A stretch of 64,000 bases of DNA from Microvirga sp. VF16 (GTDB lineage: Bacteria > Pseudomonadota > Alphaproteobacteria > Rhizobiales > Beijerinckiaceae): NCBI RefSeq assembly GCF_016864375.1, contig NZ_CP069357.1, forward strand, positions 186,001 through 250,000. The letters run 5' to 3'. Below the pieces are notes generated by a model. It had not been told where the DNA came from, did not search any database, and saw only the letters and a list, made by a program, of their open reading frames with translations. Made by a program: the position numbers and the translations under genes. Below, in pieces: positions 53,441-62,825 of this stretch. How positions within the stretch are numbered: position 1 is the first letter of the stretch; the number at the start of each line of letters is the position of its first letter.

Positions 53441-53808
53441 GCCAGGCTCTCCATCACCTGCAGCACCCGCCGCAGCGCCTCGGCATCGACCTCGCGGTCC
53501 ACGCGAATACGGCGCCCGTGCCTCAAAACGATCTCGATCAAGCCAGTGCGCCGCGGTGAGGATCCCGCAGGCGTGGTCTGCACCGGCACGGGCGCGATCT
53601 CGACCGGCATGAAGGCGGGACCAGCGTCGCCGAGCCGTCCTTCACGGGCGAGCCGGCGCCAGGTGAAGACGACACTGGGTGCGAGCCCATGACGGCGGGC
53701 CACTTCGGTCACTGTCACGCCCGGCTGCATCGTCTCGTCAACGATCTGGAGTTTGTCCTGGAGGCTCCAGCGCCGCCGACGCTCTGTGCCGAGAACTTCG
53801 ATCTTCAT
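53437..53808 (-). CDS. tnpA: IS66 accessory protein TnpA
   Basis: 123 residues. A helix-turn-helix (RRRWSLQDKLQIVDETMQPG and TVTEVARRHGLAPSVVFTWR) is typical of IS66 OrfA/TnpA. The C-terminal half carries GLIEIVLRHGRRIRVDREVD. Stop overlaps the tnpB start by 4 bases. Just upstream is a TGACCTTAA-type palindrome that may regulate the IS promoter. Confidence 0.9.
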   Translation of the reverse strand: MKIEVLGTERRRRWSLQDKLQIVDETMQPGVTVTEVARRHGLAPSVVFTWRRLAREGRLGDAGPAFMPVEIAPVPVQTTPAGSSPRRTGLIEIVLRHGRRIRVDREVDAEALRRVLQVMESLA

Positions 53809-53895
53809 TGATCTACTGACCTTAAAGCTAGCCTTAAGGTCAGAACGTCACGCGCAAACTGCGCTCTCACAAGAGGGCGCACACCGAGTGCTTAC

Positions 53896-54044
53896 CAACC
53901 CGCGCCCATAACGACGAGTTGCTACGGTTCCCGGGCGGACGGCTGGTCGCGCTCCTGAACCCGGAGGCAAAGCCGCTGATCGCGTTCGCACAAGATGAAA
54001 TGGACCAACTGCCAGCCCCCTCTCAACCGTGGTCCCCGCCATGA
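53896..54044 (+). pseudogene. Unknown gene interrupted by IS66, 3' part
   Basis: After the target duplication the frame reads RAHNDELLRFPGGRLVALLN and DEMDQLPAPSQPWSPP to TGA at 54042-54044, in register with the 5' part at 47673. Together with 47327-47673 this forms one ~165-codon gene. The GRLVALLN segment is beta-like. Family not recognised. Confidence 0.7.
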
Positions 54045-54131
54045 ACACCATATTTCCCGGAAGGGGCGAAGCCAACTTCCCAGGGGCCCGGCGTTGCACA
54101 CATGAAACCCTGCTGCGAAATCCTGAACCGG

Positions 54132-54480
54132 CCTATAGTTCTCCTGATCAAGGATGAACTGCTGGTCTGCCTGCCACAGGTGGACATCCTGCGGCAGGCG
54201 GACTTCTGAGCCCTGGAGGCCGAGAATGCCAATGAGGCGTTCGAGATCCTGAAACAGCGGCCCGACGTGAAGGTGGCTTTGGCCACGTTGATATGCCCGG
54301 CTCCCGCGACAGGTTCGAATTCGCGCAATTCGTGCGGCAGGGATGGATCCAGGTTGGCATGTTTGTAACCTCGGGAAAAACCGAGCCAGGCCTGGGAGAT
54401 CTTCCAGGCCGTACCATCTTTGCCTCCAAGCCTGCGCCCGGCGGCTCACCCGAAGCCAGCCCTCCCTTCTGCTGCTATGC
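54132..54480 (+). pseudogene. CheY-like single-domain response regulator, decayed
   Basis: One frame reads IVLLIKDELLVCL, DILRQADF, a TGA, then EAENANEAFEILKQRPDVKV; a second frame continues MPGSRDRFEFAQFVRQGW, MFVTSGKTEPGLGDLP and TIFASKP. In order these are the beta-1 acidic cluster (mutated to KDE), the phospho-Asp region DIDMPGS and the Lys of the PKP loop of rhizobial stand-alone receivers. A nonsense codon and a frameshift break it. Confidence 0.65.
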
Positions 54481-54581
54481 CGGAGCCCGGCAGGCCGTTG
54501 CCTGTCCATCACAGCCCACAGCAGAGGGCGCTCGCAGCGGTGGGGCAATCAGGCGGCCTTGATTAAGATGAGGCATCAGTC

Positions 54582-54764
54582 CTACGGCGCGCTTGCCTTG
54601 TCGGACCGCGACCCGCCAGTCTCGACAAGGCAGACCAGAACGAAAACAGCCACGACTGTGACCAGCTCGGAGGTCTGCGTGGCCCATTCGGGCGCACCGT
54701 TCGTAAACAATCCAAGCGTCAGGCCCGACAGCAGGGCCGCAGCAAGAGCGGTCCAGATCAGCAT
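54582..54764 (-). CDS. Small two-helix membrane protein
   Basis: 60 residues with two hydrophobic helices (LIWTALAAALLSGLTLGLF and LVTVVAVFVLVCLVETGG) and a charged tail. GAGGAT precedes the ATG. No family recognised; single gene on its strand. Confidence 0.55.
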   Translation of the reverse strand: MLIWTALAAALLSGLTLGLFTNGAPEWATQTSELVTVVAVFVLVCLVETGGSRSDKASAP

Positions 54765-54987
54765 GGAGATCCTCGTTCATCAGAAGATGCAGGTGTTTTA
54801 GCCTGCGTTGCCTGAACAATGCCTGTACAAGCCTACGGGAGCAGGGGCGCCCTTTTCCATGCTTCCTCGCCCTCGTTAGACGGGAGAGTTGCCGGCGGAC
54901 CGCGTGCGTTGCTGACAGGACAACCTCGACAGTATGATGACTGCATCCGCTCGTCAGAAGCGGATCACGGATTTGGGAGGATCTACA

Positions 54988-55953
54988 ATGCGCCGTTGTT
55001 CCATTCGCCATCGGATCGTCGACCTGGCGGTCCTGTGCCTTGTCGGGATGGCACCTGCCGCTATGGCCGCCGAGTCTGATCGCAATGTTCTCGCGGAGCG
55101 GGTGACGAAGCTGTCGCGTAGCACGCAGTGGAAGCCTGTCGAAGCGATCCCGATCGACTTCCCGACCTTTCATCCCCAAGGCATGGTGAGGATCGGCGAT
55201 ACGTTCTTCGTGTCCTCGGTCGAGATCAAGGAGCCAACCAAGCGCTTCCCGCAGCCGATGGATGGCTATGACCGGGATACGGGTGCCGGTGTCGGGCATC
55301 TGTTTAAGATCGACCTGAAGGGAAATCTCGTGTCCGAGATGACTCTCGGCGAGGGGTCGATCTATCACCCGGGCGGGATCGACTATGACGGCCGCTACAT
55401 CTGGGTTCCTGTGGCGGAGTACAGGCCGAACAGCCGCTCCATCGTCTGCCAGGTCGATCCGGAGACCATGAAAGCCGAAGAGATGTTCCGTTTCGCGGAC
55501 CACGTGGGCGGCGTTGTCCACGACACGGACGACAATTCCCTACACGGGGTAAGCTGGGGTTCGCGCCGGTTCTACCGTTGGCCGCTCGACGCGAACGGAA
55601 AGCCCACGAATGCTAACGAAACGCCCGAGAGTCTAAGGAAGTTGAACACGTCGCACTACCTCGACTATCAGGACTGCAAATATGCCGGCATTCACCGCAT
55701 GCTGTGCTCGGGCGTGACCGAAATGCGGGTCACGTCCGATACTCCCCTGTTTCGGCTCGGCGGTCTCGATCTGGTTAGTCTCACGGATGGGCGGCCACTG
55801 TTTCAGACCCCGGTGCTGCTGTGGACGGCCTCCGGCTTTGACATGACCCATAATCCGGTTTGGCTGGAAGCGAGCGACGCCGGTATTCGCGGCTACTTCA
55901 TGCCCGAAGACAACAAGTCCGTGCTCTACATCTACGAAACCGAGGTGAAATAG
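54988..55953 (+). CDS. DUF6454 secreted protein
   Basis: 321 residues. A signal peptide (IVDLAVLCLVGMAPAAMAAE) is followed by repeated beta-strand blocks such as HPQGMVRIGDTFFVSS, YHPGGIDYDGRYIWVPVAEY and GVSWGSRRFYRWPLDANG, fitting a beta-propeller of the DUF6454 family. GGGAGG lies 8 bases before ATG 54988, preferred over 54934. Role unknown; probably periplasmic. Confidence 0.8.
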   Translation: MRRCSIRHRIVDLAVLCLVGMAPAAMAAESDRNVLAERVTKLSRSTQWKPVEAIPIDFPTFHPQGMVRIGDTFFVSSVEIKEPTKRFPQPMDGYDRDTGAGVGHLFKIDLKGNLVSEMTLGEGSIYHPGGIDYDGRYIWVPVAEYRPNSRSIVCQVDPETMKAEEMFRFADHVGGVVHDTDDNSLHGVSWGSRRFYRWPLDANGKPTNANETPESLRKLNTSHYLDYQDCKYAGIHRMLCSGVTEMRVTSDTPLFRLGGLDLVSLTDGRPLFQTPVLLWTASGFDMTHNPVWLEASDAGIRGYFMPEDNKSVLYIYETEVK

Positions 55954-56191
55954 CCCGCCGTCGCCAAGCAGCGTGACCTGGCCCGGCAGGAGCTTGGTTG
56001 CCTACCTTGCCTGAAGGCTCATGGCCGAACAGCGATCCAGACGTGGCGTTGCCCTCGCAGGAGGAAGTCGAACCTCTCGCCGGCGCCTCCCGCACAGCGC
56101 CGACGCTGGAGGTGTCCCGCGAGTTCTCCTCCAATGAGGGACGAATGATGATGAACACGAGACTGACGGGGGCACCCAAGAGGAGGAGCTC

Positions 56192-56527
56192 ATGGAAGTC
56201 AGCGAAGTTATGACACGGGATGTGCGGCTGATCGAGCCGAGCCAGGCCATCCGGGATGCTGCCCGGCTGATGGCAGAGCTGGATGCAGGCGTCATGCCGG
56301 TGCGTGAGGGTGACCGCCTGGTCGCCATGATCACTGATCGGGACATCGCTATACGCGCAGTGGCCCAGGGCAAGGGCCCGGAGACATCCTCCATCCGCGA
56401 GGTAATGACCGATGATATCAAGTACTGCTACGAGGACGACGACACCGATGATGTTACCCGCAACATGGCCGACCTCGTGTGGGCTTTATGGTCCACGGCG
56501 GCCTCACCGAACACTTGCTCGTGTTGA
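56192..56527 (+). pseudogene. CBS-domain protein truncated in its second CBS repeat
   Basis: 111 residues. The first CBS repeat is complete (VSEVMTRDVRLIEPSQAIRD to GDRLVAMITDRDIAIRAVAQ); the second starts (IREVMTDDIKYCYEDDDTDD) and reads VTRNMAD, then departs into LVWALWSTAAS and stops. Normal members continue with QVRRLPVVD..LVGIVSLGD. GGAGGAGC lies before the ATG. The last ~15 residues are foreign, so it is probably inactive for adenosyl-ligand binding at the second site. Confidence 0.7.
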
Positions 56528-56583
56528 GGTGATCGGCCTTTGCCCTACCTGTTGAGTGGGAATGGCTCAGGAAAGGGCCGCCC

Positions 56584-56823
56584 ATGCGCACTGTGGCAGC
56601 CGCTGTCATGTTCAGCTTTCTCGTCGGCCCGTAGGTAGTGGCTGCACAGGACACGAAACTGCCACCACAAACGGGCACCCCGGAGGCATCCTCGTCAAAG
56701 ACTGTGACCAACGAAGAGAGAGCGGCATTGGCGGATGCAGAACGAAAGAAGGCCGATGCAGTCGCGCAGGCCCGCCAACGCCGGATGAACAGGCTGACAC
56801 GAAGTATCTGCACCGGATGTTGA
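56584..56823 (+). pseudogene. Small secreted protein with a stop codon in its signal peptide
   Basis: From ATG 56584: RTVAAAVMFSFLVGP, TAG at 56632, then VVAAQDTKLPPQTGTPEASS and a Lys/Arg/Ala-rich helix to RSICTGC. A GTG start at 56638 could give a non-secreted 61-residue product. Most likely a nonsense mutant of a periplasmic protein. Family not recognised. Confidence 0.55.
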
Positions 56824-57119
56824 CTGGCTTCTTTGAAACAGTCCTCTCACCCACGCGCCTACCATGATCAACGTCATAGGGGAAACGCTGTTTCCAGTGG
56901 CTCGTGAATGACCAAAGCGTCACGGCATCTCGACGATGCCCTTTTGCCCGCACTCTATCCCCGCCGATAGCCCGGCCGTTGCGAGGTCACGGAGATCATC
57001 GTGTTGGAACCTCCGCTCCACCCCTCGGTTCTCCCGAGCGCCCTTATCCACGGTCGTAGACGCCGCCCCAAGGAATGTTCGCGCGCATTCGCAATGGCGT
57101 CGCTCTAACGGAGGTCAAC

Positions 57120-57494
57120 ATGCGAAAAGCCCTCATACTCGCAGCCGGACTGGCTCTCATCGGTACTTCAGCCTGGAGCCAGAGCATGTCGAGAGACGAC
57201 GATGATGATGATCGGCGTGGGAGATGGCATGATAGCCGTGGCGGATGGGACAGAGACAACGATGACGATCGCCGAGAGCGGCGTGGACGTGCTATGCGCG
57301 ACGATGACGACGATCGTTTAGGGCGTGGCAGCCGCTTCTTCCTGCGTAGTGGCGACACGCAGCTGCGGGTTGTCTGCGGTGGTGAGGAGTCCACCCAAGC
57401 CTGCGTCGATGCGGCCCTGCGGATGTTCGATCGGTTGCAGTCGCAGCCTCGCCCAACAGCAACGGCGCCGACCACACCTCCAATGCCCCAGTAA
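57120..57494 (+). CDS. Secreted Asp/Arg-rich protein
   Basis: 124 residues. Signal peptide (MRKALILAAGLALIGTSAWS), then alternating acidic and basic runs (SRDDDDDDRRGRW, DRDNDDDRRERRGRA), a short folded-looking part with two Cys (RVVCGGEESTQACVDAALRM) and a Pro/Thr tail. GGAGGT lies 5 bases before the ATG. Convergent with another charged secreted protein. Low-complexity charge patterns suggest binding to polyanions, metals or the cell surface (inference). Confidence 0.75.
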   Translation: MRKALILAAGLALIGTSAWSQSMSRDDDDDDRRGRWHDSRGGWDRDNDDDRRERRGRAMRDDDDDRLGRGSRFFLRSGDTQLRVVCGGEESTQACVDAALRMFDRLQSQPRPTATAPTTPPMPQ

Positions 57495-57539
57495 TCAGTG
57501 AGGATCGGTGGTAGAGCTTCTACCACCGATCCTGATGGG

Positions 57540-57842
57540 TTAGTCTTCGCAAACGCGGTAGCGCCTTACAACGACGTCGCCGAAGCGGTCCCGTTGGCGA
57601 CGCGTTTCGTAATAGCAGTCACGGCCACGCCAACGGCGGTCACGGTCCCAGTCTCGATCCCGATTTCTCCAATCTCTGTCGCGCCAGTCTCGATCACCGT
57701 CCGGAGAACGATCCCGATCTTGCCAGTCTCGACCTTGATCCCAGTCTCGATCCATTCGAGGCTGCGCGGAGACTCCTCCGGCGAAACTACTAGCGAGAAT
57801 GCATCCTGCAATCGCAACTGACAAACGCCTGAGCTTGGTCAT
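57540..57842 (-). CDS. Secreted WDRD-repeat protein
   Basis: 100 residues. Signal peptide (LRRLSVAIAGCILASSFAGG) followed by a repetitive Trp/Asp/Arg region (DRDWRDRDWRNRDRDWDRDR) and a C-terminus CYYETRRQRDRFGDVVVRRY with two Cys. Common small-protein style in Methylobacteriaceae; function unknown. Convergent with the gene at 57120, 45 bases apart. Confidence 0.72.
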   Translation of the reverse strand: MTKLRRLSVAIAGCILASSFAGGVSAQPRMDRDWDQGRDWQDRDRSPDGDRDWRDRDWRNRDRDWDRDRRWRGRDCYYETRRQRDRFGDVVVRRYRVCED

Positions 57843-58680
57843 AAGCCACCTCGAACCACTGATTGAACGTGCAAGTCAACGAGGGTGGCAAGGCCTCGTT
57901 CCTAACCCGGATCGCCAGCCCTAAAATCCTGAATCTTCTTCATGGAGCCAGCGCTTCGGCGATCAATGAGCCTTGCTCCACCTGCCCAATGGTCCGGTAG
58001 CTGAGCCGTACCCAAGAATCTGGGTCTAAGCCGTCCCCAGAGAACCACCAGATGGCTGGATACGGCTTGAATCTCGGTGCCTCAGCCACCATTCAGGGCA
58101 GAACGATTAATGGAGAAGGGGGCTGCTCGCCCAAGGCTCGTCCGCGGGAGTGTCGCTTTCAGAGTAGGTTCGACACTCCACGACCGCGCGTAAGCAGCAG
58201 AGGCCTTTAGGTTGCGGGTTGTGCACAGGCCCATTTTTATCCACGCTCTCTAGCCAGCCCGCAGGGCTCACCTGTACATTCGGCGCAGCCGCCAGCTGTG
58301 AGACCTGGGGCTACCTTCCGCGCCCAAATAAGTTGCTGCAACGAAGTCGCCCCTGTTTCGGGCAGGCAGGATTACGGAATGTTCATTTGAACGAACTACC
58401 CGTGTGGGCAATCCTATAGAGAACACCTTAGCCATTTCCCCGAACAATCCCGGAGTATCCATGAAGACGTCGACCAAGGCATGCGCTGTGCTGATTGCAC
58501 TCGGGGCCGCAGACGCATTCATGCTCGACGGCCGGTACGTGGCCGGAGCCAGGTAGTTCGTGGCGGAACGGCTCGGAACTGGGCAGGCTCCTCAGGCCAC
58601 CGCTTCCGCTCCCCGCTCCGGGAAGTCTACCGCCATCCCCGTCGAGACGGCTGCGGCACGGTCCGATACGACATCAGCCG
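57843..58680. other. Gap with one possible short secreted peptide
   Basis: No supported gene. At 58461 an ATG begins KTSTKACAVLIALGAADAFM followed by a 'DGRY' motif and TAG after 31 codons, resembling small anchored peptides, but no family or strong ribosome site. The rest shows nothing. Confidence 0.35.
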
Positions 58681-59307
58681 TCATCGAGGCCGTCGGCAGC
58701 CTCCAGTCGGACGATCGGTCCAGATTTCATCCGAGGTCGCAGGAAGGATCTCGAATCCCTGCAGCGGCCGCAGGGCCTGAGCTCCCACTCCGATGACGAA
58801 CAGCGCTACGAGCGACCGCGCAACGGCCGGAGAGCGGGACATCTGCATTCCATCATCGTCGCCTGTCCGCCCTATCATCCAGCCTATGGCTGAAGGCAGG
58901 ATTCCGAATAAGCCGAACCACAGCAGGTCCCAGAAGAGCGGGCTGCCGCTGTCCACGCGGATGCGATGGATGCCGAGCAGCCAATGCGACAGGACGCTGT
59001 CGACCACGTGCCACACGCCGAACCCGATCAGGATAGTGGCGAACAGCAGCCGGCCTGAGGGGCGATCCGGCTCGGTCCTCGATGCCCAGAGCATCCAGAG
59101 GCCAATGGCAGCGATGACATACATCAGGGCATGGAAGTAGCCATCGGCTGCCACCTGAAATCGAATGTCTTCCGAGTTGATGGTACTCAGGAGGTGATGC
59201 CACTGGAGGATCTGGTGAAGGAGAATCCCATCGAAGAAGCCGCCGAACGCGAAGCCCAGAAGGTAGCCCGACCACCGATGACGGCCACTGGTTTCGACAC
59301 GTGTCAC
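58681..59307 (-). CDS. DUF2243 membrane protein
   Basis: 208 residues with four to five membrane segments. The N-terminal GYLLGFAFGGFFDGILLHQI and LQWHHLLS, then ADGYFHALMYVIAAIGLWML and GFGVWHVVDSVLSHWLLG are the conserved blocks of DUF2243 (PF10002), with many His residues inside or near the membrane. The C-terminal ~40 residues (ARSLVALFVIGVGAQALRPL and beyond) are not typical and may be a fused or read-through tail. Function unknown. Confidence 0.8.
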   Translation of the reverse strand: MTRVETSGRHRWSGYLLGFAFGGFFDGILLHQILQWHHLLSTINSEDIRFQVAADGYFHALMYVIAAIGLWMLWASRTEPDRPSGRLLFATILIGFGVWHVVDSVLSHWLLGIHRIRVDSGSPLFWDLLWFGLFGILPSAIGWMIGRTGDDDGMQMSRSPAVARSLVALFVIGVGAQALRPLQGFEILPATSDEIWTDRPTGGCRRPR

Positions 59308-59550
59308 TGTTTAGCCTCGGCAGAAATCAGGTCAGTCCACAAAGCCCGAGAAGGCATGGCGGATCAGTCTGCCCCGGGGACGGCTCCATGGAACCTAAAC
59401 CCATGACCCCGGCCAAATGTTTCAAAGGATCATTTGAAAGCGTAATACCACTCACTTGGGATAGGGCTGCTCACTTGGGATGGGGCTGCGGTGCAGGAGC
59501 TCATACTCCTTCATAGCTTCGAACCGAACACCGAGGGCCCTGCGAAGGCG

Positions 59551-59757
59551 TCAGTCGCTCGGAGGCGGAGTTCGGCGTTTGTCAGTCGCTGTTCGAGTGT
59601 GTGTCCTCCGCCGGCGCCAAGCTTCAATCACCTCTTGCCGTAGAGGTGGCCGCGGCCTCGCCAGGGTCCCCCAGATCAGCAGCGTGAACGCCTTGCCCAC
59701 GGCCCCGACCAGGGCCATGCCGTACAGAAAAATCACTGGCGAGAAACTCTCGTTCAT
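59551..59757 (-). CDS. Small membrane protein
   Basis: 68 residues: one membrane helix (PVIFLYGMALVGAVGKAFTL) followed by a highly basic tail. Weak ribosome site (GGGGTG). No family recognised. Confidence 0.4.
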   Translation of the reverse strand: MNESFSPVIFLYGMALVGAVGKAFTLLIWGTLARPRPPLRQEVIEAWRRRRTHTRTATDKRRTPPPSD

Positions 59758-60103
59758 GTCTCATGTCACCCCTGCGGAACGCCTGGCTTGAGATGCTGCC
59801 ACGGCCGATCTCTGACAACGCATTGCTATCTCGCGGGATCGGTAACTGAGCATGAAATGCGTTAGGCCCGCCGGAGCACGCGCTTCACCTGCCTAGCAAA
59901 CAACTGACTACCGGTCGGCACCGTGGCTTGGTGCAGGGACTGGCAATTCCCACATGGGATCAGAGCAAGAGTAGTTCGCGATGACGATAGGATGGATGGC
60001 TCCCGCTCAGGCGATTTAGAACCTTCACCACACTACTGCCTTGCGGCGGGCCGTCCGCACCCGTTAAGGGAATAGAAGCATATGTGCTGAGCGGGAATTT
60101 GGC
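59758..60103. other. Gap before the acyltransferase-like gene
   Basis: No supported gene on either strand. Confidence 0.4.
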
Positions 60104-61105
60104 GTGCGCCTGACTGAGAATCCTCAACCTAAGCAAAAGATCAGTCAGCGCCTCATCCTCATCGACCTGATCCGCGGCCTCGCGATCATCGGTGTCGCCA
60201 TCTACCATCTCGCGTGGGACCTCGCCTTTCTGGGGTTCATCAGTATCGATGTCGGCCGGGATCTCGCGTGGAGCGTCTTCGCCCGTGTGCTGGCCGGAAG
60301 CTTCGTTGGCCTCGCAGGTGTCAGCCTTGTCCTCGCCCACCACCAAGGCATCCGATGGCCTGCGTTTTGGAGGCGCATCGGCATTCTCACCGGCGCTGCC
60401 GTGGCGATAACGGCCACAACGCTTCTGACCTTTCCCCAAACCTTCATCTACTTCGGCATTCTTCATGCCATCGCATTGTTCAGCATCTTGGCATTGCCTT
60501 TCCTTCTCGTCCCGACCTGGATGCTCCTGATCGTTGCGGGGTCAGTTTTCGCGCTTCCAGGGCACTTCCGCTCGCCGGCCTTCAACGAGCGCTGGCTCGC
60601 CTGGATCGGTCTTGGCACCGATGTGCCGCCGTCCAATGATTTCGAGCCCCTCTTTCCCTGGTTCGGACTAGTGGTTCTGGGGATTGTGATCGGCCGAGCC
60701 CTGCTGACATTCGGGATGATTGAAAAGCTGTCCTGGCAACCACAGGGCGGTCTCGTCCGGTTGCTCACCAGGGCCGGGCGGCAGAGCCTTGTGATCTACC
60801 TCGTTCACCAACCAATCCTGCTCGGAATTCTTTATCCCATCGCATGGGTATGGCCCCCAAGAGCTGCCAATCTGGATGCATCGTTCCTCCAGGCATGCCA
60901 GGCCAGTTGCGCACGCAACGCGGAGAGTGAGGTCGCGTGCCGGACGTCTTGTGAGTGCTCGGCCCGCGAGCTCAAGAAGGCTGGGCTTTGGAGCCTTATC
61001 GAGCGCCCGCAACTCACACCCGACCAGCAGAGACGGATCAACCAGACCGTCAGAGTTTGCTTTGGCGCTGCCCAGCACCCACCTCCTGGCGCCGCCCCAG
61101 ACTAA
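60104..61105 (+). CDS. DUF1624 membrane acyltransferase-like protein
   Basis: 333 residues with about eight membrane segments. LIDLIRGLAIIGVAIYHLAW at the start, FGILHAIALFSILALPFLLV, and PLFPWFGLVVLGIVIGRALL, SLVIYLVHQPILLG identify the HGSNAT/DUF1624 family (heparan-alpha-glucosaminide N-acetyltransferase-like). The active-site His would be YHLAWD. A Cys-rich loop (five Cys in CQASCARN..CRTSCEC) near residue 275 is unusual. The GTG start is uncertain; no good ribosome site. Confidence 0.82.
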   Translation: MRLTENPQPKQKISQRLILIDLIRGLAIIGVAIYHLAWDLAFLGFISIDVGRDLAWSVFARVLAGSFVGLAGVSLVLAHHQGIRWPAFWRRIGILTGAAVAITATTLLTFPQTFIYFGILHAIALFSILALPFLLVPTWMLLIVAGSVFALPGHFRSPAFNERWLAWIGLGTDVPPSNDFEPLFPWFGLVVLGIVIGRALLTFGMIEKLSWQPQGGLVRLLTRAGRQSLVIYLVHQPILLGILYPIAWVWPPRAANLDASFLQACQASCARNAESEVACRTSCECSARELKKAGLWSLIERPQLTPDQQRRINQTVRVCFGAAQHPPPGAAPD

Positions 61106-61136
61106 CGGTAATCTCGGCCCATGGATGTAAAAGCAA

Positions 61137-61532
61137 ACGCCCCACGCAATTGACGGCCATACGCTCGCGGCAGTGATGGCTGATGTGGCGGTGACGATCG
61201 GAGTTGAGGTCCCCCATGTCGACAGAGGCTATCGCGGGCACAATCACCCGAACCGGTTCCAGGTCTGGATCTCCGGTCAGGTGCGCCAGACGCCAGCCGC
61301 CCTGAGGCGCGAGATGAAGCGGCGAGCGGCGATCAAACCTGTGATCGGGCACCTGAAAGCCGAACACCGCATGGGCTGCAACCATCTGAGGTGCCGGGAC
61401 GACGACCGCATCAATGCCGCCCGGGCGGTGGTCGGGTACCACTTCTCGCTCCTGCGGCGGTGGCTGGCAGCACTGATGCGTGTCCTGATCCTGATGTGGG
61501 TTGGCCGTGACCCATCACACCAACCCGCCTGA
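61137..61532 (+). pseudogene. IS5-family transposase, C-terminal remnant
   Basis: AIDGHTLAAVMADVAV, PHVDRGYRGHN, ALRREMKRRAAIKPVIGHLK and NAARAVVGYHFSLLRRWL are the last ~130 residues of an IS5-type DDE transposase, including the DxxYxG and ExxxxxxK-type motifs (K instead of E at the IKPVIGHLK position). The N-terminal half is missing. Confidence 0.7.
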
Positions 61533-61743
61533 CTGGAGCCATCAAACCATTCTTCACGGACGCCGAATTAGTTAATCAGCTCCGACAAACGGTCTAGGGG
61601 CGAGTGCTGAGACATGGGTCTGAGACAATCGTGAAGGGCTCCTGACCAATCTAACAGCGTGCCATGGATGCTCCAGCAGCAGCTATCAATGCCATTGAAT
61701 CATCCAAAGTGCCTGTGTCGAGGCCATCCGCGCACAGATTTCA

Positions 61744-62247
61744 TTATGCCGCCGGCCGGCTATCCTTACGAGCCTGTTTCATCGGCCTGTCTGAATAAAT
61801 AAGGGCTTCAATCACATGAGACAGTCTCTTAGCGAGATCTGCGGCTTCAGCCCTCTGAGGCTGGGAAGCTTTCAACGCATGGAAACGCATACGGTAGAGA
61901 TCCGCCAGAATGGAACAGGCCGTTGCCAAACTGTCGGCGATCTCACCTGCCGGCGCCGTCTCATTCAGGAAAGTTTGGCAACGCGCCGCACTGCGTTGGA
62001 GATCTCCGAAGGTATCATTGAGATCGTCCAACCTCATCCCGCGTGCGAGCAATGCATCGCCCGCAGGGACACCGAGATATCCGGATAGAAGGTTCGCAAC
62101 ATGCACCAATGCACGTCCATAGGCCTGAGCCTTCCTATAGCCCCCTTTGTCTATTTTAGCGCGAAGCCGAATGAGCAGTGACTTTGCCCGCGCGAGATCT
62201 CTCTCGACTACATCACCGTCGTGACGCCCCGACATCCATTTGCACAT
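61744..62247 (-). CDS. Helical protein of unknown function
   Basis: 167 residues, almost all helical by eye, basic, without membrane segments. DVVERDLARAKSLLIRLRAK, YRKAQAYGRALVHVANLLSG and LSHVIEALIYSDRPMK are the clearest blocks. It could be a regulator of a two-component or flagellar system, but I do not recognise it. A start at 62235 is also possible. Confidence 0.5.
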   Translation of the reverse strand: MCKWMSGRHDGDVVERDLARAKSLLIRLRAKIDKGGYRKAQAYGRALVHVANLLSGYLGVPAGDALLARGMRLDDLNDTFGDLQRSAARCQTFLNETAPAGEIADSLATACSILADLYRMRFHALKASQPQRAEAADLAKRLSHVIEALIYSDRPMKQARKDSRPAA

Positions 62248-62513
62248 TTGCGTAACTTATTGTTTGGGAATCAGCCCATCGACCGAAGTCTCAGACATGA
62301 AGGCAATCCCAGGTTCAGGCAAGGAACAAAGAAGGCCAAGGGCACTACTGCGACATCATGCTCAAAGTCCCAGGAGCAATCCGAGATAATGGAGGCCTGA
62401 CTGCACTTTGCTGCACGAACGGTGATTTGGCGGCCGAAGCGGAATGGCATAGGGGGCCACCGAGAAAATCCCTAGGTGGCTTAGCTAATTGATCCTGCCG
62501 TGGGGAAGGAACG

Positions 62514-62825
62514 TCATGAGTGATACGATCCAGCACCGGTCACGTATCTCTGATCGCTGCTGTGGGAGCCACTTGCTCTGAAGCGAAAGGTTCTGCCGTC
62601 AAGCAGAAGACGGGCGATCTGATCTTCGCGAGCGCTCAGCTTCAGAGCCGGTATGGCGATCTTACGCGTGGAAGGGTCTCGCAGTACTTTGACGAACCCG
62701 CTTGCAAAACTTTGTGATACGTAAGTCCCTCCGATAGCCGTGCTTCTTGCGGCCAGCAAAAGTTCGTCCGCCGAACAGGATTTGGACACATACCTTCGCG
62801 CGCCCGTGGCATGGGCAGCCAGCGC
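62514..62825 (-). pseudogene. LuxR/NarL-type response regulator, decayed
   Basis: The frame reads ALAAHATGARRYVSKSCSAD (end of receiver, with the conserved Lys), TAIGGTYVSQSFASGFVKVL (linker), then LSAREDQIARLLLDGRT, the start of the LuxR helix-turn-helix. After that similarity is lost through frameshift, with only a weak trace of the rest in another frame. The receiver's N-terminal half is also missing. Confidence 0.6.

Larger units (their letters stand above)
47674..53895 (-). mobile_element. IS66-family element, itself interrupted by a RIT element
   Basis: Both ends start GTAAGC (47674 on plus, 53895 on minus), and are flanked by a perfect 8-base duplication CAACCCGC at 47666-47673 and 53896-53903, the usual IS66 target-site length. 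The flanking frame joins without a gap when the element is removed. It contains tnpA, tnpB (split), tnpC and a DUF6429 passenger. Without the RIT insertion it is ~2.8 kb. Confidence 0.92.

Noticed and set aside
53848..54548. A 208-codon minus-strand frame
   Set aside because: It runs antisense to the 3' part of the interrupted gene and to the CheY-like relic; no family resemblance.
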